A stretch of DNA of 64,000 nucleotides from NCBI RefSeq assembly GCF_901933205.1, contig NC_044576.1:10325024-10389023 (forward strand), in the 5' to 3' direction. Shown here piece after piece: positions 13,319-26,500 of the stretch. Source of the DNA: Camarhynchus parvulus. Its lineage: Eukaryota; Chordata; Aves; Passeriformes; Thraupidae. The notes below the pieces were generated by a model. It saw nothing but the letters and a program-made list of their open reading frames with translations. It was not told the DNA's origin and did not search any database. Position 1 is the first letter of the stretch. The number at the start of each line of letters is the position of its first letter. Position numbers and translations under genes: made by a program.

Positions 13319-15126
13319 TCACTTTAAACCTCAAAAAATCACATGAGCAAAGGTTTATTTTATGTTACATTGGTTTAAAGTGCACAATTTTAGCATCTTT
13401 GAGACAACATTTAATCCTAGGTGCTAATTATGACCTTAACCCTTTGAGAACAGTGGAGCCCACAGAGCTCTGCAAGGCACTGTCACTTGCCCACACTGGA
13501 TGACAGTGAATTTTCTCCATTTCAGGCTTTGGCAGGCTGTAAAATGGGGATAGATGGTGCTTACACAGCACTCAAATTTTCAGTCACAGATATCAAAGTG
13601 TTTATATACCTGCCATGAAATGTGATTGCAAAGAGAAGAAAAAAGAGTAGGAAAGGTTGATAGACATTAATGCATAACATGAAGATTAACAGAGAATAGA
13701 CTTTATTTGACGGATATGATAGTGTTTTAGATTTGGAAACTGAGCTCACTGTATTATCATAAAGTATAAGCTGAAAGATAGGTACCCAGATTTGTCTCAT
13801 GTTTCTTTGAGCTTACACAGAAGAACCATTTCTCACGTGGAAATACTATATTTATTTTGTTATTTGAGTGTTTCTTAAGATTATATTATTAATATTGTCT
13901 TTTATTATGTGCCTTTTATCTGAACTAAAATATGTTGTGACTGAATCAACAGATTCATCATATGCTTTTCTTGGACAGAATTCTCTTAGTATTCATAATT
14001 TCCCTTTAGGAGTGGACATAGCTGATGACCATCATTAACTATTGCAGAATTTTTATACAGAGAAAAGACTTTGCTTAGGCAAAGGGAGTCTTAAAAATGC
14101 CCAAAGCAATGCATCACCTCTAGGGCCCCTGCAGTTGTTATTGCAAGAGGAGTTGAGACAGGAGAGGGAAAAGAGAGCAGGGAAGGAACCATCCAGGGAA
14201 GTCTCAACCTTTACACATTTCTGACTCTTCTGTAACTTTACAAGATTTACAAACCAGCTGAAATTTCAGCTGAGCGCTGCAATTCCTCCCTAAGGCCCCA
14301 TAAAGGTTGGCCAATATGTGCTCAAATTTAATAGCAGATATTGTCTCCTGTCACTGAGCAACCGAGATATTGCCCCACATATTCACTTAGGTCTGCTGCT
14401 TCGAACAAACAAACAAACAAAAAACCACTCAAATCCAAAAAACAGCAATAGAAACAGTGTTTTTTATACAGTAAGTGTCCTCCTAAAGAAAAATAAGGAA
14501 CCAAACCTGAACATCCCAAGCTGATAATTTATCTTGTATAGAAGCAAGAATTTCATAGGGCAAATAGAGATTTCCTCTAGTGCATTACATAAACTAAATA
14601 ATACTTTAAACACCAACCACCACCAGCCAAAGCCAAAGAAACAAAGCAAATTTTCTGAGTTGATTGGTCCCTCATGGGTACTAAACAGAACAGTTTCAGT
14701 CCAGAAGATATGACAAAGAAGACATCTTATCACACATTACATGTACTTTAGTAAATACAGACATTTTCATTAATCTTCTTTTGACTTCTAGGTTTGCTGA
14801 CAAAATTTACCAAGCTTGAGGGTTTGCATGCAATCTTTCCATTTTGGAGCAAACGTCTTGAGGGTGAACATCCCTCAATTTTATGTCCAAGTTTCAGGAA
14901 ATGACAGTTTGAAGGCAATATTGATTTTTCACAAATTCTGTGGTGGCACGACTCAATTGAAGAATTTGAGGTCAGTCTCCCACATCTTATTTTCCCCTGG
15001 AAGTTACCCTTTTAGAGAAAAAGCAGAATATTCATGTACAAAAAACAATAGTTTTAGTAGAGTGTACCTTACCCCAAGTTCACCTCCACTACTGTAATAA
15101 ATGATGTTACATTTCACACCTTTCTG
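13319..15126. other. No gene seen
   Basis: AT-rich sequence. An AAAC tetranucleotide run lies at 14404-14421. Open frames are short and overlap each other on opposite strands without splice signals. Confidence 0.5.
14404..14421. repeat. (AAAC)n microsatellite
   Basis: About four copies of an AAAC unit running into a short A-run. Simple repeat, no evident function. Confidence 0.85.
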
Positions 15127-15420
15127 ATGTGCAAATTCAGTCCTTGTGCAGATGTAACCTCTATTTCAGTGTGTCAGAGGGCTGGCTCTGCTCTGCACAG
15201 TGAGGGGAGGTGTGCCATGTGCACTGCCAGGGATGGGGCATTCTGCCTGCTGGGGACCACAGGGGGCCCTCCAAATAAATGCAGAACTGCAGCCTCGAGG
15301 GGGCGCCTCAGTGAATCACATTACATCAAAGGGCTTATTCAAAACCTGAATACTCAAAAAAAAAATCAGCATCCATTGAAGGGAAAGACCAGAGTGAATT
15401 TGCAGATTCTGAAGCTGTAG
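15127..15420. other. GC-richer patch, open in one frame
   Basis: A local rise in GC spans roughly 15170-15310. One plus frame stays open for 97 codons, which composition may explain. No convincing splice sites flank it and the residues are not recognisable. Its main interest is the CTCF-like site it contains. Confidence 0.3.
15291..15308 (+). promoter_or_regulatory. CTCF-like binding site
   Basis: The sequence CCTCGAGGGGGCGCC contains the nine-base core AGGGGGCGC (15298-15306), which equals the strongest part of the vertebrate CTCF consensus. The flanking CCTCG differs from the usual CCACC-type flank at two positions. A weaker core, AGGGGGCCC, lies in the same orientation at 15261-15269, 37 bp away. 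CTCF sites act as insulators and loop anchors, and one in gene-poor DNA would be a plausible domain boundary. Binding is inference from motif similarity only. Confidence 0.4.
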
Positions 15421-18400
15421 AGAAACTAAAGGAAGACTCTGATGTTCTGAGATACCCTCACTGAGTTCAGTTATCAGATATATAAATGTAAAGAGCTCAT
15501 TATATCTAAAGAGACCACAACAGGTTCAATCCAGACCTAGTTGGAATAGAAAGAAAAAAATCTACAGGTCACTCGATCCAATATGAAAAAAGATCCTAAG
15601 CATGTTGTTTTATACATAAAGTACAGACCAATCTATTTGTGTGTGTGGGGCTATCACTGAAAGTTATGTGTGTACTTTTGTATAATAAAACCTGACTTTG
15701 AAGAGCTTTGAAACTCCTCACTTGCCAGCCTCCAGTGTTGATATAAACTGTGGAAAACTCAATTGCCAAAAATATTTGCATAAGCACAACTCTATACCTC
15801 TCTGCAAGTGAATTTCTCCTGTAGAGCTCAGCCCATACATTTTCTTCCACACACAATCAGATCTATACCTAAAGAAAGATTTTTCCATTTCCTGTTCTCA
15901 CAACAGATGACAGGAGAAATTAGTTCCATGGCAGATGAGCACCCTGGCAGCACTTTGATTTGTCACAATAAATAAGACTCCTGTAGAGCCTAATATATTA
16001 AGTAGATGTCAGTACTGACAAAAAGAGTTAAAGAGCTCCCTCCAGAACAGGGGAGAGTATTTGCATGTTTGGACACCTCCTTGTAAGAGTTTTTCCAAGC
16101 TTCTAAATGGGGATTTGAATAGGTTAATATTTTCTGACAGAAGGGTTTAAGTCATTATATTGTTGCTTTTAAAAACTCTTTTAACAAGGGATGGTGAACA
16201 AGTATTAGGGTGTACATGTAGAATTTAACATGCTTACGACTGCATTGGAATGATTGGGAAAAACATGGCTTCCATCTATACAAAGTTGAACTTCTTCCTC
16301 TCATTCTGACCTATCCCTTTCCCACTGTGGCATGCAGGTTATTCTTTAATTTTTATTTATTCACATATTGCAAGCTGTTTGTTTTTGAAGCAAAAGATGG
16401 TTTTGGAATCCTTTGTCATCCTGACAAAGACTGCACTTGCAGAAGATAACAGATCACTACAGTCAGCCATCAAAAGCACTGTTCAAGAACAGAAATGGAT
16501 CACCTGCTAAGTATTGCTCTGAAATCGACAATATTTGTTTTTCTGAATTATAGCGCTCTTTGAATTTGTCATTTAACTACTTCCAAGAAAGGCAACTAAC
16601 TGATAATTCTTCTGCAGATGCTTTGATAACGAAGTATTCGCATTTCTAGGGTTAGACCTCAACTGTCTATATTGAAATCAATCAATATAAAATGAAATGA
16701 AAAAAATTGAACATTTTAAAAGAATGTTAAAAGGGTCACAGTATTAAGCAGCAGATCACCCAGAAGAACAAAGTTTCATCCTAAAGCTCACTAAGAGATT
16801 TGAAATGCTCAGAGACCTTTACATCACTCTGGATTTGCAGAATTTATTATATACAATATGATTAGTAGCTGATGATTAAGAAAAAGATATTTCAGGGCTC
16901 TTGTGTTCCTTTGGTTTCTATTTGAATGAATAGAAATAAGTACTGCAGCCTATTGCAGCTGCCTGTAGCAGCATCTGACTATTGTCACGGGCCACAAACC
17001 ATAGTTAAGCAAAGTAAGGCAAGTCCCACCAAGAATCTGTTCTAATTAATCACTGAAACAATCAGAAGGGTAAAACTGATCAAATGTTTTTAAAAAAAGA
17101 ATTTAATTTGGAGATAAAGGTTTAACTTTGTTGATGGGTAAGAACCTCCATGAGCAATTAGCAGTATGACTCTGTATGACACTGACTGAAAGGTAATTTA
17201 CCATTAGTCCACTGGAAAGTTCTTGAAAATGAAATAATCAAAACATTTTTGTTTAAATGGAAATTTTTCTTGGGAAAAAACCCACTGTTCTGATGAAATG
17301 CAGGACTTTGATAAATTTGACTTTGATGTCTTTGCAAATAAACTTCTTTTCTTAACTCAGGTCTCTTTTTTTTGCTTTGCTTTCCCTATCACCCAGATGT
17401 TAAGCAAAATACAGCTCTGAATTTACATGCAGCTCTATTTCTACATAGATTTAACACAATAAATTTCATAATCGCTTCACTTCCATGATCTCAGAAAATG
17501 ATCTAGGCATGTAAGCACTATGACTGTGAATGCAGTCATGATAAAAACAAAGTTAGGAAAACTGGTTTTCTAGGCATCATGTTAAAAGAGTTCTCAGACA
17601 AGTGAAACAAGACAGCTGACATAAACTGATGGTGCTTTGCTGACTCCCAAGCCAGCTGTGTTGATTTGTACACGCTGAGTTCCTGACCCATTCTTTCACC
17701 AGTCAATACAATTTTACAGCTACTTCTGCCATCCCGATGAGGCAAGACTCCAGTCAAGTTACACTCCATTAAATGAATGCCATCCATACACAGCTAAAGC
17801 AAGCCTTCACAATAAAATGACAATAAACTTAACAGAACAGATACCCACTCCATACTGAGGACTAATTAGGTTTGTATAAGCTCCAGGGGGACACAAAAAG
17901 AACATCTCTATAGTAACCACAGCCTTGCTGCTGGTTTTGCACTAAGCTGACACTACTCTTTTAAAAGTCAGCTGATGCAAACCAGGTCCCCAGTGCCAAG
18001 AGACTGGTGCTAGTGCCACCTACTCCTTGCAGTGGAGGTTTCCTAAATGGCTGCACCTTGTTTAGCTTTATCTGTATTGCCAAAGTTCCACCTGTGGGAA
18101 AAAACCCAAAAAACCATGAATGTATGGTAAAGAAAGGCTCATCTTGGTTATGGACTTCCTAAAGTTCAGCTGGAGCTGCCTCACAGGGGCAAGCTCCAGA
18201 AAACAGTGTGCACTTAGGCACATGCAGCCAGGAGCAGATGCATGTGCCAAAGCAGGTGGGGGCATAAATGTGGGTGTGTAGGCTTCCCTCAGAGCCCTGT
18301 AAGGCAGAAAAGTAGCACCCTCACTTTGCAAAGGAAAAGTGAGGGGTGGGACAGCAAAAGGACAGATTTCTTGTCCTTTATTTTTGTTTGTTTGAGATCT

Positions 18401-19924
18401 TCTCCCTGGCTGAGCTCAGTATTATAAAAAGGAATACAGCTTATTTATCCTCAGCAAGCCAGGCTCCTTGGCAGTGATAATGAGGTCTCCCATTCAAGGT
18501 TTTCATGGAAGACCAGTCTTAGTCACTTCTGAGGCCAAAGAGAAGTTGTTACAGCTCCACAGAAAAGATAGTACACCAGGTTTCACCAGGAATGTCTGCA
18601 GTGTTCTGAACTATTTCAGCAGATATCACAGATTCACCACAATTTTGCAAAATTTTCCTTCTAATCAGTATCTTTTCTCTCCCTGGGGAAATGAAAATTC
18701 ACTCTGGAAACTGAATCAATTAAAAAAAAAATCTTTTTATACCTTGTGATAAAAGGTAAGTTTTGTCCACTTTTTCTAAAGAAACCCACTAAACAAATCT
18801 CAACAAATCTATTTATTACCTAAAGTACAGGGAAACAAGCTTTTTAAAAAAGGCTTCACAAATAATTCACAAGCAGCAAGAGTAACTCAAAAAACCTCAC
18901 ATACGCCACTTAAATATACCAAAGACCACCATAACGACAAGGAACACCATGCAAACAGCAATGAGCATTTACAGTCAGCTTCATACAAAAATAAAAGGCA
19001 GTGATTTGAGACTATATAAAGGAGAATTTAATTCAACAGTTAAGAGGGCAGATAAATATAGATAAAGAATTATTTAGGAAAAGCTTTTTTTTAATCTATC
19101 TGCAAATACTTTATAGACATGTATTTCAAAAAGTTTCAAGTCATCAGTGGAAAAGATGTTAGTTCAAATGCATCAATATAAAACATTGGAAAACAAAGCA
19201 TTTTCAATCCTAGAGAGAGAGACTATATACACTGTAGAAACAAATGACAATAATACTGTTTAGACAGTGCACAAATAGATCTTATACTTGACTATCTAGT
19301 TCTCAAAGTCATACAATTATTTCAGAACCAAAGCTGGTTCAGATGCACACATGGGAAATTTTGAAAATCTCCAGAGAATGTCCAGACCTTGACTCCCCAG
19401 ATAACATGACAACAACCAGAAGGAGAAACCAGCTCACCTGGGCACTGTGTTTGTTGGACACCACCTGTACCTGCTCCCAACTCCATGCCAAGTCCCTGCA
19501 GTCCCCAGCCAGGGGCAGCACAGTCTCAGGTGCTCAGGCCTCCCTGCAACCTCAGTCTATTTAACAAGAAAACTTAGCCTTGTGTAGCTTTTCAGTCCTT
19601 TCTTCCACCCCAGCAAAGAGAAGCACACTGTGTCCCTCCTGTCTCATCTAATTACTACAACAAGGGTTTGGTGGCCTGTGCAACATGAGCAAAACCACAG
19701 GGACAGTGTGCTGTATACACCAGTGCCTATATTGGCTTAATTCAAGTTGCTGTGCACTGAAACTACAGGAATGCCTCATGCAAGCTCCTCCTTTGTTTGA
19801 GGAGCAAGCAATAACCTAGAAGAAATCAATAAAAAAAGCGCAAAAATTGGAAGCTAATACCACCGAACAAAGTGCAGGAGCATGTGAGGACTTTTTCCTC
19901 ATTGCTAGAAGTTTGACTACAGAC
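15421..19924. other. No gene seen
   Basis: AT-rich non-coding sequence. A 7-bp-arm hairpin lies at 17520-17539 (ATGACTG, CAGTCAT). The short open frames on either strand, including 18068-18331 (minus) and 18468-18749 (plus), have no supporting signals. No repeat family recognised. Confidence 0.5.
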
Positions 19925-19938
19925 TAAGAAGCAACATT

Positions 19939-20515
19939 ACCTGAATCTGCTCTGAAGATAAAGAGCTGTAGCAGCACACGTCACAGTTGAGACAGCCATG
20001 ATACACAGAGCATCACCACACAATTCCAGAAGGCTTCAAGCACCAGCCCACACAGAGTAACACCACTTCAGAAGGCCTCACGCACCTGCCTTTTTTAGCC
20101 CCAGCATTTATCCCCTCCTGTTGATGCACTGCACCTGTGTGCCCTCTGCTCCCTTTGTGATTGGTCAGTGCCCCTGGGCACTCCATGGCTCATCAGCTCC
20201 AATAGGAGTCACCTGTCCTGCACAGCTGTAGCCCATTGGGGATGAGCCCCTAATCACAGCCCCACCCCAATCACCACAAACTGTGCACCCACAAAGAGTT
20301 GCCTCATTGACTGAAGCCCTAGAAAACAGGTGCTTCCTGCAAATACTGTAGTTTGCATCTGCTGGGCAAGCCCTGCTGTGCAGGGGGTTATTGCTGTGGC
20401 CTGGTGGGACATGGGACTCAGACTGGAAACCACCTGCAGAGAAAGGATTGTAGGTGATTCCAGTGTGCTGAGCAGAGATCACACACTGCTGGCCTTGCCA
20501 CATTATCAATTTCTG
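19939..20515 (-). promoter_or_regulatory. CCAAT/TATA promoter-like block, possibly a solo LTR remnant
   Basis: This block is GC-richer than its surroundings and is organised for minus-strand transcription. Four CCAAT or ATTGG boxes lie at 20160-20164, 20199-20203, 20235-20239 and 20267-20271. Downstream is a TATA-like GGGGATAAATGC (20104-20115, read on minus), so a start would be expected near 20075-20085. Within the predicted transcript is an imperfect tandem duplication with a 47-bp period (20003-20049 and 20050-20090). A splice donor follows (CAGATTCAG, then GTAATG, junction at 19941). A 6-bp-arm palindrome, GTGCCC CT GGGCAC, lies at 20168-20181. The box spacing and isolation suit an endogenous retrovirus LTR, but I could not define TG...CA ends, a poly(A) signal or target-site duplications. 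A genuine gene or lncRNA promoter with a first exon of about 140 nt is the alternative. No viral coding sequence is adjacent. Confidence 0.4.
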
Positions 20516-23500
20516 TAGGGGGGTTGGGGAATAAAAAGCAGAAAACCACGTTTACTTAGAAAAACACATAGCATTTGCATTGTAGTAAGATACACTGAAG
20601 CTATGTAAGGATATTTCTTACATGTGTTCAGCCACATCGGTGATAATTTTAAACTGCAGTACTTGGTGAACAGATGGAGAAGGGCAAGAGACATAAAAGT
20701 CCTTTGGTTCATGGATAAAACAAGTGTTTACAGGAAGGCATTTGATCAAGGATGCGTTTTTTAAAAGAGGATTAAGTCAACTCAAGAACTGGATGGGGAA
20801 CAATCCAAGTAATAGCCAGCTGTGAAAATGTAAGAACACCATTCATTCTGCACAGAATGAGACAGGATTTTCATGAGAGAAAAAATGCAATCATATGATT
20901 AAGACAGCATGGAAAACATATTCACAACGATTGCAGTCTAATGTTTCAATGATTATTGAAACATCATACTATTTTTATAATGGAAAAGTGAAACAAAGAG
21001 GATTGCAGAGAATATTATCACACTTTTGTTGTGATGTGTATATCGCTGTGAATTTTTATGCATGGTTTAGTATTCCAAGAGAGGAATATTTCTATGACAT
21101 AATTGTTTTCTTAACTATATAGACGAGAGAGAACTTTAGCAGATGTTCTAACTATTCTTATAAATGAGCCACAGACATTGTTAGAGCATGAGCTGGGGCT
21201 AGGCAGATGATAGCTCATTCCAATATTATATACTGCAAAAAGCAACCCTACCTCCCCCAATATACTCAGACTTCCCAAAAATTACATAACAAACTTGATT
21301 AGTTGGGGTTTTTTGTTAATATTTATAATTTTGCTTCTCTTTTTTCTTATCTCTTTATCTGATAGAGAAGGGGAGAAATGGAGAATGATCCAAGAAATGT
21401 AAATAATTTAAGAAAAAATTGTGTTTGGCTACAAGTTTTCAAAATAAAGTGAAACATTCTTAAAATTAAAAAATCCATAAATATTTATCATTTGAAAAAC
21501 ATAAAAAAGTTTGACCAGTTCAAGTTATAACTGGTTTTCTTAAATAATGGTGTACAACAAACATGTCAAGTAACGGAGAACACTGTATTATTTATTATTC
21601 AGATGCTTTCACATCTGGGGATAGCAAGGCAGTGAGTAGTAGCAAAAATGGAGCTGTCAGGATAAGTTGTGTCAGACCAGCCTGATTTCCTTTAATACGC
21701 TGTACTGGCCTAGAGACTTTGTGAATGGGGAAGAAGTAGAAGAGTCAGACCTGGTCACTTTTATCTGGTGTGTCCCAGAGGTCATTCTCAGGAAAGAGAT
21801 GGGAAAACCTGGACTAGATTATAGCAGTGGGATGCACAAAGTGTGCAAGAGACTCTTTGAAAGGAAATACAGTGTGTTCTACATCCATGTGGATGGAACT
21901 GCAAAAGGAAAAGTTCATGTGAGATAACCCAAATCATTCTTAGTAAGAGCAAAGATCGGATTCTGGTTCTTGTAAAGTTTGTAGTCTCCACACACACAAA
22001 AAGATTTGATGCATTCCTGTCAAGGATGCCAGAGGTTCTTCTGATCCTATTCTGAGTAAAAGGGAGCTCTTAAGGTTCTCTCAGTCTATTTTTTTGTAAT
22101 AGGCTTAGTGATGTTCTGAAAATAAAACACATGTTGTGATGACACATGAAATGAAGTGCAGTTGAATGATGACTTTCAGAAGTGGGTTTAAACCTACATG
22201 TGAAAACGCACCAGAATCAGTAAAAATATGGATTTTTAAAAACACATTTAAAAATGTTCAAAAATTTCAAATATCTGTTCAACAGAAAATTTTAAAAGCA
22301 TGATTATGCTCTCCTCTGATTTTTAATCTCTGTCCTCTGCTCAGGGGATCCTACACAAGTAGGATTCAAAGCTAGCAGAGAATTTGTCATTGTACTTCCC
22401 CCTCACCAGGAAGCTGAAGCCCAGGGCCAAAGCTCCTGCTACCTGTAGAGCAGGATGAGAGGATGGATTCCAGCCAACAGAAGCAACAGTGGAGAATTTT
22501 GTTTCACTGTGTTTCTACCATTCTTGCAAAAAATAATATGATCTTCTATCACAGGAATGTTTTGTCAGTGAATGAATCAGGGGCATACTAATAGAAGGGG
22601 GAGCTTCTGTTTGTACACACATATCTCAGTAATCAGCAGTGATGGGAAAGCAAATACAGAAACCTTCAAGACACTTAAATGGGAGTTGAAATATGATCCT
22701 TTCCTAAATTGTCGCTGACTCTGGCAGGGTATTTTTTAAGCAGGATTTCAGCCAATGTCTGAAAAAGTGCATATAAAGCAGCCTTGAGCTTTTAATTTAA
22801 TTTATATCAGCCAGCCTACTTGGAGTTTTCAAATTGATTCACCACCACTGTTTGAACATCCTGTGACAGGAGCAATGCATATTGAAGTAGCTAAAGTTCT
22901 CCTTTCAGCATGCCTAATTAACTGTATTTCTGTCACAGGGAGTTGCAAAATATTGGAATATAAATGCATTCTGGACATCAGACATCAAATTTTAACAATT
23001 GTGACTGGGTAAAATTCATTATTTGGCTATGATGCCATCGAGCATCTTCTTTTTTCATGACAATATATTCAAGTGTCCTTCTTTTTCAATAAGGTCAATG
23101 GAATGATAAAAAAGTTCTCAATTCTCATAAGTGCGTGAGGTCATGTTTGTTCTTAAATAAAAAAGATACCACAGTAGTTTTGGAAATACTGGGAGGATTC
23201 AAAAACATCGAATCACTGATGCCATCAGGAAAATTCAGGTTTCAGATAACAGCTGAATGATGAATGCAGAAAATAATCTCAGCAAATATGATGTATGAGA
23301 CAGTTGCTTGAGCATTTTGGAAAAATAAACATATTTATAACAATCTGGAAATCACCTGCATGGGAGCTAAGCATTCAGAATAACACGCTTGCTCTGAATA
23401 ATTTATCCAGTTCCAATATTTACTTTAACATACTCTAGAATTGAATTACTAATATGTAAGCAACCATAACTGGAAGAGTATTAAAATTCTATTTTCTACC

Positions 23501-26500
23501 ACAGGTTTCTCTATGACCTTGAGCAAGCTGTACAGATTTTTTTGTACTTTTGTCCTGCTTTACAAATTCAGCAATGAAGGAACTGGCGGAATTGTGAGGA
23601 TTAAAATTTTCTGATGCATACAAGTAATGTTCCAGCAACATGGGCACCTAAGAAACCTGTACAGAGCTCTTTGGAGAGAGGGCTGGCAGGACAGGAACTT
23701 GCACCAGGACAGAATAGCACCATGGAGTTGCTATTTAGATCTAGATAAGCAGGATAGTGCTGAATCAGTGATCAGTAGTTGCAACCTCGTGTTTCCTCTT
23801 GCATTTCAGCCTTTATTTTAACCTGTTGTATCTATGAAGTTTCTTCAAGAAAAAAGAGGCAAGACTGAAATCCTTGAGGCCTCCATATCTCTAAAGGGTC
23901 GCTTGGTTTATCTGAGGGAAAAAACGCATCCAAAAATCATGAGAAAAGTATCAGAATACCTACAGGCTGCAAATAAGGTTAGTCCCACTAAAAACAGCTC
24001 CAGCAGGGAGAGTTAAACAGACACACTTCCCATTTTGTCTGTTCCTGCACACTTCACTTGGGCTGCAAGGAAATCAGAGCTGTGACAGATCATTTATATT
24101 AATACAATGCTCCTGCCAAATTATTTATACACCATAAGCATCAGTCTGGAGAAAGTGCACTCTGGGAACTTCTCTGGTACAGAAGAAAGGCTTCACTAGG
24201 AGGAAGGCATGTTAAAATAGCGCAGGATTTTGATCTCAGATATACTCTGGTAAATAGAGAGTGATGCCATTGAAGCCTGTAGACTTAGTTTGGCTTCACA
24301 CCAGTGAATGTGATTGACAAGAGAAAAAGTGTAAAATTGCAGCATAAGGTGATAAGTCACTGACAAGAAAATTGGAAAGAGAAATACAAGTTAGTGTTGG
24401 ATTGATCTACTATTCTGTGGGTTTCTCCTGGAATAACTGAGCATCCCTACCAGCCTTCTTTGACTGTAATCAGTTATTTTCTAATCTCTAGGTATATGTT
24501 AAATTAGTGGGTGCTCCTGAAGTTAGAAAAGAAATAAAATCTACAGTTTAAAAGAGCATTTTTTTCACAAGCACTAAATAAACATACAAATATTCAGTAA
24601 ACTCTGATTGGTTCCTCTACAAATTTGTTAGTTTTACTGTTAAACTGCTTTTATATAATGTGCCTTGCTTTAGAGGGAGTTCAGATACCCAAATGATCAA
24701 CCCTTACTAGTAAAGGGCTTCAGATCTGCTCCATGAAAGATCCTTAAAATTTATATCTTAATCTCAGCTATTTTGAAATTTAGTGTGCTTATATTTGGCC
24801 CCTGAAAGAGAGAGGTTTTCACTGCTGACACGAAGAGAGATTTAGGGGAAGCTGTATGCTTTATTCAGCATAGAACATTTAATTTACTGTGTTTGATCTG
24901 CAGGTCATTAAAGTTTATTGAACTTTTTTTTCAGCTGATTGCACTGACTTCAGCTGAGGCCCTATTACCTATGATTTCACAGGATCACGTGCTAATGCAT
25001 GATCCAGTTTCTTTGCTCTTAAATCAACCTGCACATATAATTGCCAGTCAGCATTGCGTCTTTAGATTCCTTCCTTTGAGATGTGCTATATGAAAGTATG
25101 TTTACCCTCAAACCAGAACGAGAACTTAATATTAATCACTATGAAAAAAATATTAAGCAGAAATTAATTAACAAATCAAGGGGCAATTTTTTTCCAGCCC
25201 AGTGATCTGCCTTTTTTTCAAACTGACACTGCATAACAGGAAATAATCTTGCACATTAATAAATTCAGAGAGGCTGACAGTACAGCATGCAGTTCTCCAG
25301 GATGCATATCTTGAATGACTACATAGGTCTTAGCATCCTCTGTCTAAGCAGAAACCTGTAGACATACATAGTTTATAAGGAATAAATAATACAAACAAGA
25401 TATTGACTCTTCTATTTTCAGAACAGGAGAAGCAAGCATGAAAATTGTTCCTGTAATAGCCATGTCTTCAAAGGTATTATTTATCAGTTATCTACCTACT
25501 TGAATCAAAGGAAAGACTGTCCTTCATGCTGGTAAGCTGTGTTTTACCTTATTCTCTTCAAAATGTGCCCTGTGCTCTCTGACTGAAATATTCCAATCAA
25601 CCAATCTACAACATCTCCAATGAAATTTTGTTAAAATACAAAATTGCTTAAGATATGAACCAGAAAGGTTATTGTCATTCTCTTTCACTGGAGTTTTATT
25701 CTAAAAGGACATGCTAAAAAAAAAAAAATCCAAGTTGTGTTGTGGAAAAAAACCCAAAACTAACAGAAAAGAGCACACACCTCAAAGGACCTGATGAACT
25801 GTGAACTCTTGGATGACAAGATCCAGAGGTCACCCAAAAGAGACTAAATGAGGACTTAGAGGCAGGGGAAGAGGGCTAGGATTTGCACCTGACCAGGTCA
25901 GAAGAGGAAAACTAGAACTGAACGTGAGACAAAATAGAATAGGATGAACAGAGGCTGGAGAAAAAGAAAGACCACAAGAAATTGGGGAAAGTGCATGCTC
26001 AGCTGAGGCAGCTATGAACCCTTAGGAGTGGGGGGATGAAACTGAAAGCTCCTGCAAGGCACCAAAGCACCAGGGCTGCAGACCTGCACATGGAGAGGGC
26101 CCCCAGAGCTGCAGGGCCAGGACTGCAAGAACTCCACACTGCCCTCGCCTCCCAAAGGAGATGCTGCAGGGTATTGTGAAGCTAAGCCTATTTCTCTCTT
26201 AGAGAGGATGAATGAAAATCAAAACACTTTTGAAAAGCTACCCATGGAACAAGAAAGATTCTCTATAGTAACAATGGGAGGACATTACATTGTTGTGAAA
26301 AGAATTTAGTCTCTATTATGCATATTATAATTTTACTCCTGCTTCCCTTTATTCATTCCTTGGCCTCATGATCAACTTCTAAGATGTTTCCTTAACAAAG
26401 TAAAGGCACTTGAAGTACTTTGAACTCTAGCTGCTTAAAAATTGGATGTCCTTGCACAGAATATGATTAACATATTTATAGACTTATTCCCATACAGTTA

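Noticed and set aside
20165..20509. 114-codon minus frame inside the promoter-like block
   Set aside because: It lies in a GC-richer block that looks regulatory or LTR-like, upstream of the inferred transcription start. The frame is explained by composition.
22346..22364. Short hairpin GATCCTAC/GTAGGATT as a transcription terminator
   Set aside because: Intrinsic terminators are bacterial features. This is vertebrate DNA, and no transcript ends here on any evidence.
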